Source: Evernia prunastri
Lineage: Eukaryota; Ascomycota; Lecanoromycetes; Lecanorales; Parmeliaceae
Assembly: GCA_003184365.1 (NCBI GenBank)
Contig: NKYR01000014.1
Coordinates: 397,819-461,818 of the forward strand
Reading direction: 5' to 3'
DNA length: 64,000 nt
Shown: positions 48,771-60,365 of the stretch, piece by piece
How positions within the stretch are numbered: the first letter of the stretch is position 1
Layout: every line of letters begins with the position of its first letter
The notes under the pieces: generated by a model
What the model saw: only the letters and a program-made list of their open reading frames with translations
Told to the model about the DNA's origin: nothing
The model's database searches: none
Translations under genes and position numbers: made by a program

Positions 48771-50058
48771 GGTCTTCTATAACTAAATCGCAATTGGTAC
48801 GATTCTATAACCTCAGGAGGCGCCAATTAGTGATGGCTGAGGTATCATATTGGGCTGTTTACTCTATCCAATTAGCGGTAAGCCCATAGGATGTCCATGT
48901 GGAAGTGCAGGCGATTGGGGGCAATTTGCCAATGGGAGGGGCGTAACAACACCATGACTCTCCGGGATCCTCGTGGGTGGCCGTCTTATCCATGGACATT
49001 TAATATCCAAGGAGAAATATGTCCCATGGAGGTGATGCAACATATTCGCCTCTACCTTTCCGGCCCCACATTTCCGGCCCGATCATACTTTCCGCAATCT
49101 ACCAGGATTTCTAGAAGCTAGCACATTGTTGCTGACATGAAATCATCCTCACAGACAAGTGCTCGTGTACCAAGAGCCTCATCTGCGTCACCAAAAGGGA
49201 GAAAAAGAAGAAGTGAAGAATAGAGAGCGATAGTAGCAGGGAGCTTTCACAGCTGCCAACGAGTAGGCTCTACTTCTACAATTCACCTCTTCCGAGTAAA
49301 GAGGCTTTATTCACAGGCGCATTATCAATGGCTTGTGTACTAGCCAAAAGGGGACTACAAAAGCGTGCTCCGCCAGCGCAACGGCCACCATCCACACACA
49401 CATCCGACACCTCAAGAACATCGTAGGCCGTGTCAAGCCATACCGTGCACTGCACCAGCCGAGGTCTCGACCATCAGGATGAGCTCATGAGTCGACCACT
49501 GCGTAGCAAGAGCACGGCACTTACCTCGGGACCCCAACGGTACCTACAGACCGAGTCTCTCGACACAATTCAAGTCTCGCCTCTTCCAGACGCTATTTGC
49601 CATAGCAGTACGACATTACCTATCGCCAGAAACATTGACGTCGGTGGTCAACGTCGATGAAATCAGTAGCTGATACAACGACCATCACTATCTGGATCTC
49701 GAAAGTCATGAGACTGGAGCGAAAGTCTATTTGTATCATGAAAATTCATTGGTGGCAGCACATCCTTTGTGACGCGATTCGGCTCCTGAGTGGTACGTAT
49801 CCCACTGGAGTCATTAGTCCACGCAAAGTGAGAATGTCCCGCAAAGACTCGGGCTGAAAATCGAACCCGTTTCCCTAAGCAAGTCTGGGTATGGATGACT
49901 CAAAATGTATACATAAAGCACGCCGCTCCTCCTTTCTTCTTACCTACTTCATTCAATCATCATGCCGGTCAATTTTGGAAAAGCATCCTCAGTATCGACG
50001 CCTTTCCCGATTATATTACAATCCACTTCCATATCCAACTATTCGAACAAACGTCTCT

Positions 50059-50921
50059 ATGTCTCCAATGATGCATGGCCTCTTCGTCGCCCTCACTTTG
50101 GGCAGCCTCGCCACGGCTTCTCCTACTACGCCCGCTGAGACGACCAAGTCATCATCGGCTGCGGTCTATTCCATCTCCCAAGTGTCCGAGGTGGGTCAGC
50201 GTGACAGATTTCCGCCTGTACATCACAGATTTTGGCTGATCCCAAAAACTACATAGTTTGACAATATTGATACTGTTCCTGGTGTAGCTGTAAGCCCCGT
50301 GGGTGACAACAGTATCTACCAAAACCTCAAATGGAACGGTTTCAGCCTCGGTATGTCTGCGGGGACCGATACCGGAAATATTCCAGGCGTTACTCCTCAG
50401 TCGCTCCCCAACTTCATCGCGTTTGCGCCACAGGATGACGAGACCATTAGTGAAGGTTCTTTCCCAACTGCACCTTCAAGCTCCTCTGTCCCTAGTGACG
50501 TCGCGGTCACCTCGTAGCTATCATCCACCCCACTCCTACTGACAAAGATCCAGGTACGCCCGCCATCACTGTCAACTACCCCGATAGTTCCATTCCGTCC
50601 TTCAACCTCAACAGTTTCTACTACGGCTGCTCGCTCGCGGCGGAAACGTCCCTTGCTGGAGCTCCCGTCTCCTGCAACATCACCGTCACCGGCTTCGGGC
50701 CCCCGTCCGCGGGCTCGGAGCAACTCGCCAAGCAGACTTTCGTCTTTGAGTCCAACGGCGGCTTGACGCAGGATCAGGTCAAGGGCATTTTCTCGAGCGC
50801 TTTCCAGGGATTGTATAGTGCCACCTTTGCGTTTTCGAGCGCAGACAACGCCCTTACCGCCGTGGTGATTGATAACGTTGCCAACACGATTTGCAGTGAC
50901 AGCCCTGTTGTGGTCAACTAG
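50059..50921 (+). CDS. Small secreted protein, unknown
   Basis: A secreted protein of 232 residues. Exons 50059-50190, 50257-50455 and 50554-50921. The signal peptide is MSPMMHGLFVALTLGSLATA. The rest contains NLKWNGFSL, IPGVTPQSLPNFIAF, and a conserved-looking core SFNLNSFYYGCSLAAETSL plus CNITVTGFG, typical of a widespread family of small fungal secreted proteins with a beta-sandwich-like fold. It ends with a Cys-containing NVANTICSDSP. The second intron donor is the weak GTTCTT, chosen because it keeps the family motif and has a CTGAC branch site. It may act at the cell surface or on a host or substrate; nothing here shows which. Confidence 0.75.
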
Positions 50922-52018
50922 CACCATTTTGTCGACGACGAGCGTCTGAAAGGCGGTTTTCTGACGTAGCGAGAGGTTGTGGCAACGTGCGTGATGCGGG
51001 GCAACCTGCATAGTGGGAAGGAGGTACATGTGCGCTTTTGGCTTTTGATTCCGTCCACCCTTTCTTTAACGGAGAAAAGGGATTCGTGCATAGGCATCTG
51101 AACAGATTGGTCACGCATACTCCGTACACAGGGTCTGTTGTTTTGGTTCACTGCCAATCAAATATCATTTTCCTTACGCATTTCCCCTACCCTATGAATT
51201 GAACCAGAAAGCGATACCCCACAGCTGTTGATCATTGCTTACTGCACTCTATTGACGGAGAACCCAGGACGGGGTTTTTATTCATGAGAGATCAACGTGT
51301 ATTGGGAAAAGCGTGCCCCTTTCTCTCGCAGATAGAGTAGTAGCTTCTTGAGCGACATCTTCAAAGGAGGGAACACTATGGTTACAACTCACCTCTTCTG
51401 ATACACTGTGTTAACGCTTTACGGTCGAAAGTACTCGACGGAGCTCGGGACCGAAAGTCGTGAACATACCAAGAAGCGCTTTCGGATCATGACCTTGTGG
51501 CAGAAAGCTCAAAGGGCTTATAAAGGCAAAAAACCCTACTCTATGTTCAATCGCATTGCCTGGATGACCGACCTAATGTTGTGGGAATTAACATTGTCTG
51601 AGAAGAGTCTTGGTATGTTTAGGACTTTCCGTTAGATCTGTTGTTTTGTCGATCTACAGAGTGGTGATCCGAAGGCGATCTTACTCTTTTAGGCTAAGTG
51701 TTCTATCATTGAATACCGAGATCTTAGCGGAGTCTTGGTATTATATGACCGCACAGAGCGCAGCTAACAAAGACTTGGTTTAGATGACTATCCCATGGAT
51801 TGGCGACTTGGGCGTAAAAGTCTTGGCAGAACATCAAAACCCTGCTTGCCTTCAGTACACAATAACTTGCGTACTTTGACATTTATGAGAAAATTGTGTA
51901 TTCTAAGCTTTTAGATATACTTACAAGAAACAACTCCGAAACTAAGAGCTTTTGCGTAGAGTAGGTACTTGGAAAGTTATGAGGGATTGCGCGAAAGGTC
52001 TTTTTGATGGTTGGTCGC
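50922..52018. other. AT-rich convergent intergenic region
   Basis: About 1.1 kb with short open frames only. It contains one arm of an inverted repeat (see next entry). Confidence 0.5.
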
Positions 52019-52059
52019 TTACCCCTGACTTTTACGCCCTGCCAATCCATGGGATAGTC
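51786..52059. repeat. Inverted repeat overlapping the ABC gene 3' end
   Basis: Arm 51786-51822 (GACTATCCCATGGATTGGC, a short gap, GGCGTAAAAGTC) is repeated in reverse at 52027-52059. They differ only by the gap sequence (GACTTG against AG). The right arm is coding or near the stop codon of the ABC gene, so the left arm looks like an inverted copy of its 3' end. Confidence 0.7.
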
Positions 52060-54374
52060 CCCAAATCTCGTCCCACCCATTCTTACATCCTTCCAGCGGT
52101 CCCGGGAGTCTTCCAAACCTGGCCGGGTTTCCTGTACCAGCCTCAGGCAGGCTCATCCACTGTCTCACCACACCTGGGACTTCCTCCTTGACGTGGCTAA
52201 CACAAATCAAGGCCTGATCCTTGCGCAGTCCGTCGAAGATCCTCTCACTCAGCAACGGCGGCGGGGTATCGTACACGAATCGTTTCGTGGCAACACCGTT
52301 CTGGTTCATAAGGAACCCAAATGACTTGGTCTCGCCCCATGTCAGGAAAAGCATGCACTTTTCGCGCACCCGATCGTCCATGCCGCTGAAAGCCTCGTCT
52401 AGAATGACTAAATCAGGCTGCTTGACAATGGCGCGTAAGAACAGCGCTACTCGCTGTGCAGAAAACGGGGCATCGCCAAAGCGAATAGTGTCTGCCCAGT
52501 CTATACTGTTGGGGAAACCCTTTTCCGACTTCCATTTCTTGGACTTGATACTAGTAGTTAGAGGAGTGAAGCCGGGATTCAACTCGGCTTCAAACCACCG
52601 CAAAAAAGTGTCAACCGTGACGTCGTTCTCGTACTTCAAGCGTGGTGTGCCCAGAAAAGTGTCGGCCCAAGCATTTTCCAGGGTTTGGCGGATGGAGAGA
52701 TTGCGAGGAAAGAAGGCATGAATCTCTGGAGAAGACTGACCTATCCGAGATTGGATGTCAAAAATGGATATGCCAGGCAGTCCTCGTTGCGGCAGACGAC
52801 CTCGCCCAAAGACCTTGATAGGCAATGAATAAGCTTGAGGGTGATCAGAGCAAATTAAGGAGACGAGCGTTGTTTTTCCGGATCCTAGTACCCATGAGTT
52901 CAAGTCTAATACATTCGAGGACTACTAAGTACATACCGTTTGGACCGAAGACACCCCAGCGTTCTCCGCGTCTGACGATCCATGACAGCCCCTTCTTCGT
53001 CTGACCTTCTATTTCCTGTTTCCAACCACCCAAAACTTCCTTGTCACCATACCGTATACAGACATCTTGCATTTCTACAAGAGGTTCGTTGATAGAAACA
53101 GACCCATCTGCGTCGACCAACGGAATCCCTTCGCGACTTTCATTTGGCGCTGAATGATCAATTGGGTAATTGGATCCTGACAGGCTTCGAAGTGACTGGT
53201 TCTGATAACCTTTTGTGAGTCCTCTCTGTGGAATTACAAGTATCGAAACATCAGCTGGCGTCAAGGAGCCAGCGCCTGTAGAAGTCAGTCAGGGCAAGTT
53301 CGCTCCGGAACGGGCAATATATTGCTACATCAGAAGACTAGATTTATAGAACGAGGAAGGCTTAGGACGACGTACCAATAGACTTCCGCGGAGAAGCTTT
53401 TGCTTTTGCAGGCCCAAAGCCCACGAGATCCTTCCCACCCTGGTAGGTGATTTGGAAATTAGGGCCCAAGTGAATGACGTGAGTTATCCACTCCGGTAGT
53501 GGATCTTGCGGTCTTAAAGCTAAGACAAGTCGTGGTGAGCTGGCCTGGGCAAGACTGTATAACAAAGGCGATAAAGTTGTCATGGTTGGTGGATCCAAAC
53601 CCACTGCAAACTACGCATTAGCATCTCTCGCAGCAGTGTGCAAAGGTTGATCGTCATACTAAATGGTTCATCCAGAAGTAGAACCATAGGCTTTCCAAGT
53701 AAAGCTCTAGCGATTCTAGTCCGCCTTGTCTGACCGTTGCTGAGATTCCCCATTGGCATATTAGCTAAAGCCTCAAGCTTTAAATCGCTGATGACTCTAT
53801 CAAGGCTTTGATCATTGACCCCTTTCCCTTCTTGCTCTACTGACGGATTGAGGTCCGTGTTGCCTTTAAGGTAGTCCATGACAGAAAAGTCGGTGGCTTC
53901 TCTTCGGCTCTCGTATCGAGCACTCAAGTAGGCGCCTCTTGTGCCAGACTTTCCAATGCCGCTCCTCTCGCCATCGAAACCGACGTATTGTATTGCACGG
54001 AGAACATTCCTATAGGGAGGACTTTCTACTTCCACTTCTTTTGTCGACAAATAAGGGAAGGACCGGGCTGTTGGAGGGAGGCATAAATGCTGCCCGCGAA
54101 TTATATTGAAGAACGTCGTCTTTCCGGCATTGGATGGGCCAATGATTGCCCAATGCTGCTGCTTTTCGTCCCCCACCACCTTTGAGGGAAGAGACCATGT
54201 CAGTCCAGGGAATATTGTAGGATTTGACGCTGCATCGTGATCCTTTGTGGGCGGATATTTTCTATAGAAGGTGCCATTCTCAATCCGAATGATTGGCGGA
54301 CTCTCTGCAACGGCGGAGTCCAGTAAAGGTGTTAGTCTGGCTGCGCATTTTGAGAGAGTTGGAAATCTTCTCAT
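52019..54374 (-). CDS. Two-domain ABC ATPase (yeast YDR061W-like)
   Basis: A soluble ABC-type ATPase with two nucleotide-binding domains and no membrane span. Exons (minus) 54374-53660, 53603-53376, 53275-52937 and 52884-52019 give 715 residues. Domain 1: Walker A GPSNAGKTT, signature NLSNGQTRR, Walker B VLLLDEPF, then MGLDPPT after the splice. Domain 2: Walker A GPNGSGKTT created by a splice, a degenerate signature (DAPFSAQRVALF) and Walker B LVILDEAFSGMD. The start at 54374 (MRRFPTLSKC, arginine-containing, perhaps mitochondrial) was preferred because the heat-shock element lies just upstream at 54488-54500; an in-frame ATG at 54488 is the alternative. Function is unknown. Confidence 0.85.
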
Positions 54375-54487
54375 ATCCGATTTCTGTCCATAATGTATTC
54401 GTACCGTTAGGAGATTCTCATGGCAAAGCCTGAGTATTTGAGCTCTTGCAGGGGTGATTTTGACCTCGGCAGCGGCCCGGCTTGGCA

Positions 54488-54500
54488 TTCGAGAAATTTC
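54488..54500 (+). promoter_or_regulatory. Heat-shock element
   Basis: The sequence TTCGAGAAATTTC fits three alternating HSE units (TTC-N2-GAA-N2-TTC) that bind heat-shock factor. It lies 111 bases upstream of the HSP10 start and may also act on the divergent ABC gene. Confidence 0.75.
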
Positions 54501-54610
54501 CTTCGGATTTCTTCTGGGACAACATCAACAGCTTCAAAAGAAAGCATCACTTCCTTGAAACAAAGATCCAAACCTTTCTATAGCTGGAACACATTTCCAG
54601 TTCAGTCAAG

Positions 54611-55094
54611 ATGGTGAGTCGCGATCGTATGCAGGCCTTAGACTATGTGGGAAAGCTAAGTTCTACTCAGACGACAGCACTCAAGTCCATCAAGTCGCTC
54701 GCACCTCTCCTCGATCGTATACTCGTCCAAAGAATCAAGGCGGAGGCCAAGACAGCCAGTGGTATCTACCTGCCAGAGAGCAGCGTGAAGGAACTCAATG
54801 AGGCAAGAGTTCTAGCTGTCGGTCCTGGGGGTCTTGACAAAGAGGGCAAGAGAGTCACACCGAGTGTTACGCCGGGAGACAAGGTTCTAATACCACAAGT
54901 ACGCTGCAAGACCTGTTGTGAGATTTACAGATAATGGTTGACTGACGTTTATTTTCCAGTATGGTGGCAGCCCAGTGAAGGTTGGAGACGAGGAGTACTC
55001 GCTGTTCAGAGACCACGAGTAAGACGATACCATCTGTTGAAGCAAAGAACAAACGCTGATTCCTCATAGACTGCTGGCTAAGATCAATGAATAA
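54611..55094 (+). CDS. HSP10: Mitochondrial chaperonin HSP10 (GroES)
   Basis: The co-chaperonin lid of the mitochondrial Hsp60 folding chamber. Exons 54611-54613, 54671-54898, 54960-55018 and 55070-55094 give 104 residues, the usual length. The first coding exon is the ATG alone, followed at once by GTGAGT; the mature text begins TTALKSIKSLAPLLDRILV. The mobile loop is KTASGIYLPES, then VLAVGPGGLDK, GDKVLIPQ, and finally EEYSLFRDHELLAKINE. All four exons join in frame. A consensus heat-shock element lies upstream. Confidence 0.95.
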
Positions 55095-55607
55095 AGTCAT
55101 GATCAGCAGCTCTAGCTCTATGTACCATATGTACATCTATCCCACATGAGCGTTGCGAAGGAGTTAGACCCCGTTGCATACTTGAAGCGTTGCATATAAA
55201 ATTTGATCCTTGGAAGTAATCAATACCACTCTACTCCTCTGATACGTGCCATTATCCAAATCTAGCTCCGTTATTCGCCCTGACTTCTAGTGAGGCTTTT
55301 CCCAAGCCGCCACTTTTCACGAAGAGTATGATACTCTGTCGAGCTGTTGGACTACTGTGTATGCCGACAGAGTAGAGATGCTCCCATCGCAAACACCGCT
55401 GTCCGGGCGTCTAAAAGACATCCATCATGTGAGTATTACGTAATCAGGTCTTGGCATCCAGTTGAAGGCAACCGAGCGCCAGCGACATCGATCATCGCAC
55501 TCTTCGTCACAGTAAGGCAACCTTGCAAAGCGTAGTGAAGTGCACTCCTCATACCTATACTGATAGAGCACTCAAGCTTCCATTCTCGACCTGTTCAGCC
55601 CATCACA
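55095..55607. other. Intergenic region, VAMP7-like promoter
   Basis: 513 bases between HSP10 and the SNARE gene, on the same strand. I see no gene and no clear element. Confidence 0.45.
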
Positions 55608-56473
55608 ATGGCATCCTCCTCGTCCTCCACTCCGCTACTCTAGTACGCCTCCTCTAACACTTCCCTCATTCTGGCACGACTAATAATGTGACCACTATCA
55701 CAGCTCCTGCATCGCCTACCGCACTACCATTTTAACTGAACACACGACCTCCGCATCCTCCGGCACCTCTTCACTCGCCTCCCTCATCCTCCCAAAGATT
55801 GACCACTCCAAACCCCAAAAGCTCACCTACACCCACAACCAAAACTTCATCCACTACATCGCCGACGCACCCTCCGAATACCCTTCCTCTGACCCCACAG
55901 CCGGTGGCCTCACTTATCTGGTGGTCGCTTCGTCCAGCTTCGGCCGTCGGATACCATTCGGCTACCTCGTAGAAATAAAGAAGCAATTCCTAGCCCGCTA
56001 TGATCCCGACTCGACAGACTTCGCCAGCTTACCGCCATACGGAGCGGCGGATTTCAATGCGCAGTTGAAGAAATTGATGGTGGGCTATGGGACTACGGAG
56101 GGAGGGAAGCAGGACGCGATTACGAACACGCAGCAGGAGATTGACAATGTAAAGGGAATCATGACACAGAACATCGAGCGAGTACTGGAGAGGGGGGAGA
56201 GGATAGATTTGCTGGTCGATAAGACGGATAGGCTTGGCGTAGGAGCGCGCGATTTCCGGGTTCGGTCGAGAGGCTTAAAGAGGAGGATGTGGTGGAAGAA
56301 TGCCAAGTTGATGGTGCTTTTGGCTGTGGTGGTGGTGTTTCTGATATATCTGTTCGTTGGGTTTGGATGCGGGCTGCCGGGTAAGGGAGTGCTCATGGAG
56401 GCTATGCGAGAAGCATGCTAACAGACTGCTAGGCTGGTCAAGATGCGTGGGCTCAAAATCGAAGGATCAGTGA
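55608..56473 (+). CDS. R-SNARE of the VAMP7/longin type
   Basis: A vesicle SNARE acting in endosome/vacuole fusion (the role of yeast Nyv1). Exons 55608-55642, 55704-56380 and 56433-56473 give 250 residues. The longin domain opens LLYSCIAYRTTILTEHTT and includes YLVVASSSFGRRIPFGYL. The SNARE helix runs QQEIDNVKGIMTQNIERVLE and RGERIDLLVDKTDRL, with the zero-layer Arg in ERGERI. A single transmembrane anchor follows (LMVLLAVVVVFLIYLFVGF), ending after the last splice with CGLPGWSRCVG. Confidence 0.92.
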
Positions 56474-57364
56474 CGGCAGGGAATCGATCAATCAAGAGCG
56501 GGCGTTTTTGGGATCATGGATGGCATAAGTAGGGTGTACAAATCACGAGTGCAACAATTAGGCGTTCTGACGATCCCCGTATCTTTACGCGTTGAGCCCA
56601 CCCAGCTCACAAACCAGGCAAAGATAACGCAACAAATTCCTTGGGCTCCGAAATGCCCTAAGAAAAGTAGAGTACACCTCATAATCATCAATATGCAGTA
56701 CCAATTAAAGCAACACCCCCTGCGTAAAGCGAAGTTATTAATACGAGACTCAAGAAAATCCGCCATTGGCTCTCCCTCCAACCCGTGGCCAGTTCGCCTC
56801 CAACACTGGTCCCAAAGACTCACACATAAGTCACAAAAATAAGTTGTAAAGTTATAACCACCTTCTCGCATTGAAGCGCAAAATCACAGAGCAGTCCGAG
56901 CGCAATCCCTGAACCCTGCGTACGGTAAATCACTGATCACTAATTCCCCTACCCCCCCCCCATAAGGGCCCCAAAAGGCCCCGATCTACTCGCTCGCTTC
57001 CCTTTGTTGCAAATGAAAATGGCTACGCCTCACCCTCACCCGCCCTTATCGCCCGCCGCAATGCACCTCAGAAGTGTCTGCGGTGCGTCGTTAGCTTGTC
57101 GCACGATAAGCCAAGCTGCGTAACCACTCCCAGAGCGTCAAAGGTGAATCCTTAGTGGCCTCTACTCTCTGCTTTGCTCTGATTGAGGCATTGCCCATTT
57201 ACCGTTTACGTGTAGGTAGATGGCGGGGCTTTTCTTTATTAAAGATAGAGGTGCTGCCCAGGGTTTCCTTTCTCTCTCTCACGAGAATCGGTGCTTCCTA
57301 ATAATGAGAGGTGCTCCTCTTATGTATTGTGTAATGTTCTTAATGTTGTGAGAGGGAAGGTATA
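56474..57364. other. Intergenic region
   Basis: About 890 bases with a long C run and palindromic GGGGCC stretch near 56952-56980. No gene is supported. Confidence 0.45.
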
Positions 57365-58554
57365 ATGACGCCGCCTCAATTGCAATTGCCCACGATAAGG
57401 GTCTCCGATATTGAAATTCTAACGGACTGGGATTTTGAGAATGTAAAAGCCTTGGGGGATAGTATTCCAGGCTTCCGATCCAGCTCGAGTGAGTATACAT
57501 ATTTCTCTGTCCTAAACACCATGTTTAGCACTTGCAGCTTTGTAAACGATCATATCATTGACAAGTAGCAGCTTTCCTGACAACCCTCCGCTCTAATCTC
57601 CACCTCGCCTCAGACCTTTCTCCTCTGAACAGCCTCGTCTCTACACCCACTACCCCAGCGTTCGCCATCAGCCATCTGCCGCAACCTTCTCCCCTTTCGA
57701 TCACCACTACCCCTTCAAGCACAACAAAGTCGCCGTTGAAAGTTGCCCCAAGATCCGAGCCGATCCTCTCAACAGCCCTCGCCCCTCCCGGAGCCCCAGG
57801 GGACCGCAGTGCAGCTCTACGGCTCATTGCTGACTCAGTAGTCCAACAGCGGCAGTTGGCGGCCAAAGAGCTGGTGTTGCACCCGGCTACACTGGCTGTG
57901 ATTGTGCTTGTAATTGCGATTCTTGCACAGTTCTGCGGCTGGAGGCATTTGTTCACTGTGGTCGCTGGGCTCACGGTCATTGCCCTAGCAGTAATATACT
58001 GGATCACATTCGATTATGCCACGTTGGCCGAGAAGATCAACTGGGATTGGCTGGGGGGCTATACTCCTCCTTCGACTCCGACTGGTGAACGCGGTAGTGG
58101 CTTCAAAAAACAATCCAAATGCGATGATCCCGTTGTATTAGTTTCCAAGTGGGACGAGAAGATCATCGGCGCCATGGTGATGAAGGTGGTAAAGAGGGAG
58201 AGGAAGGCTTATGTGAGGGCGTGGACTGTGGACTCAACTTGTAGAGGCAAGGGCATTGGAGGTGGCTTATTAGAGGAAGGCGTGAGGGTTGCGTGGGGAA
58301 GAGGCGCCAGGGCTTTCGAATTTGAGAGACGGCATGCTAGTAAGTTCAGTCTATTCCGCTGAATAGCCATCTGATCTGCTATGGTCGAGAACAGTCAGCC
58401 TTTCGAAAGCCATGCTGATTCGTCCGTCTCCGCAGATTCCCACCATGTGCTTCCACCATTGTTTAACGGCGGCTTTGAAAAGAGAGATGCAACTGCAAGA
58501 GTAGTGCTGGCCGATGTTGTGAAGGAGATTAGGAGGGAGAGGAGCAGCAGATGA
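57365..58554 (+). CDS. Membrane-anchored GNAT acetyltransferase-like protein
   Basis: A predicted acetyltransferase tethered to an internal membrane. Exons 57365-57488, 57572-58339 and 58436-58554 give 336 residues. The start exon encodes PQLQLPTIRVSDIEILTDW. A Ser/Pro-rich stretch precedes two hydrophobic helices (LAVIVLVIAILAQF, LFTVVAGLTVIALAVIYWI), as in NAT8-type proteins. The GNAT acetyl-CoA site is visible as AWTVDSTCRGKGIGGGLLEEG with the R-G-K-G-I-G turn. The last exon finishes the fold: HHVLPPLFNGGFEKRDATAR. Substrate unknown. It converges with the histone H4 variant. Confidence 0.8.
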
Positions 58555-58835
58555 CTTACGAATGATACCCTCTTAGTAATTTTGCCTCAACAGACACCTC
58601 ATCTCTGTTCAATTGTTCTGTTGCCATCCATCACATTGATCTTGCGCAAGATTTTTCTCACAACGCTGCCCTTATATTCCCTCTGAGACCATTGCACTTA
58701 CTAGACCACATGACAAGCTGGCCACACATGTAGCCATGCCGGGAAAGAAAGGTGTCCATGCTCATATAACGCCTGCTGGTGTCGACGCCAAACGCTTGAC
58801 ATGACAATATTCTCGATCAGAATAAGAAGCTTCGT

Positions 58836-59796
58836 TCAACCGTAGATCATGCTTGTCGTATATCCAACTTGAAGCTGATACTTCGGGTCGAAACCTGCGC
58901 TTATTAGCTTCGCTTTCGGCTGCATAACACCGTTAAGAGGATTACCGTAGATCGGGCGCCCTTGCTATGCGAGCAAAGACATTCGGAGTCAGCAGGAGTC
59001 ACTAGGAATGTGTGGCCAGAAACCCAAGGAAATGCAATAACTGAAGCGAGTTAGGCTTACTCTCTTGAGAGCGAATATCACCTGGACCAATCATTATTAG
59101 CAATCTTATCCTAATCAACAAAGCTATCCAAACAGATCGAACATACATCTCTCACAGTCACAGCTATTTCGAAGGTTTAATCAGCTTAGATTCAGGTTCT
59201 TTGTTAGAAACATGGATGCTCACTCTGGCGCTTGGAGTGATCCAGGTAGATCACGCATTCCTGTAGAATCTGGCAGCCTAATTTAGTTGACACGACTTCA
59301 ACGCTTGGAAGATGAAGACATACAAGCTTTAAACGATCGATAATTGCTTGGCGTGCCTCATCGTATATAGTTCCCGAGATCCGTTTGATGCCTCCTCTGC
59401 GTGCCAGACGACTGCGAGGGGCCATCAGTACACCCCTGTGCAAGCATAGAAAAGACCGTGCATACCGAATGTCCCCCGTCGCTATGATAGCAGTACTCAT
59501 CAGCCATAAGCCTTTTACCAAGAACAGGCTTCAGCTCACTTATGCCACGGATAGAATCCCTCACCACCTTCCTTGAAATCACATCCATGTCAGCCTCAAC
59601 CTGTGTACCTGGTAACCAGAAAATATGCATATTGGTCGTAGCCCCGCTGTGAGGTTACGACTGACATCTTTTGCGCATTGCTCCTCTTTGCATGCCCCAC
59701 TCACCTGTGCCTCTTCAATCCCCCTTTCCCGAGCCCCTTCCCACCCAGCCCATGTTTTTCTTTGCCTCCATCTATGACACCTTTGCCTCCTAGCAT
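58836..59796 (-). CDS. hH4v: Diverged histone H4 variant (H4-like, nine exons)
   Basis: A core-histone-fold protein expected in chromatin. Nine exons (minus): 59796-59705, 59572-59541, 59481-59466, 59411-59324, 59269-59224, 59163-59147, 59081-59061, 58964-58946, 58894-58836; all phases agree and give 129 residues. Text follows canonical H4 without gaps: GGKGLGKGGLKRHRK, VVRDSIRGITTGDIRRLARR, GGIKRISGTIYDEARQ, LILQECVIYLDHSKRQ, TVTVRDVIFALKRQGRPIYG. From Lys20 to the YGF end I count about 46 of 81 identical residues. Lys8, 12, 16 and 20 are kept; Ala15 is Leu. The tail adds about 18 residues after YGF. Exons of 16-21 nt are unusual. The start could lie at 59916, adding 40 residues. Resembles the H4 variant of Neurospora. 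Confidence 0.87.
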
Positions 59797-60365
59797 GGGA
59801 CGTGCACGTTGGCCATGGCTGGACGACGGTGCGGGAGTTGGGGTGGGAGTATCGCGGACAGGACCTTGAGGCTGGATGCCGACCGAACGAAACAAACGAC
59901 CAACGCTTAGAGGCATTGTGGCTATTTGTGGCAAGCCTGAGCTATGAAACTTGCAAATGCGGCGTAAGGAGCGTAAGATGATCAGGCGAAGAGCTAGGTA
60001 GTTGCTGGTCAAGTGAGGTAAACTTGGCAACGACGTGCCAAGGTTTTACTTTAGACAGTAAACACCGCGGCTGCTACGCGATTATTTCCCGGCAAACATG
60101 ACACGTGACACAATTGACTTCAAGTACTCCTTAAATTTACTACATACCTTACAATTGTGGCAGACTCCAGTAGCATCAAAAAGGATGCGTTCAGAGCTTT
60201 CATTCTTTGTCTTTAATGGACTACATGCCTAGCAGACTGTTTACTCAAAAGCATTTTGAGAATCGTAAAGAAACGGCGTAATACTGGCCATACACATCAT
60301 GAATCATTGAGAGAAATGAGCTGGCCAGCCAGTCATTGCACCGAAATGGCTTACTCTGCCAAGCA
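59797..60365. other. Intergenic region, H4 variant upstream and AA9 3' end
   Basis: About 570 bases including the H4 variant promoter and the 3' end of the monooxygenase gene; nothing else is recognised. Confidence 0.5.

Larger units (their letters stand above)
46326..50058. other. Gene-poor region with decayed sequences
   Basis: About 3.7 kb without an intact gene. The first 400 bases are AT-rich. Degenerate frames and a diverged direct repeat are listed separately. The stretch 48790-50050 shows only short open frames. Confidence 0.5.

Noticed and set aside
49825..49900. GGTTCGA-like sequence on the minus strand resembling a tRNA T-loop
   Set aside because: The flanking bases cannot form a T-stem and no acceptor stem or A box is seen.
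59701..60030. 109-residue minus-strand frame ending GLGKGGLKRHR as a stand-alone gene
   Set aside because: It ends at a GTGAGT donor and is the first exon of the histone H4 variant; its upstream part is probably leader.
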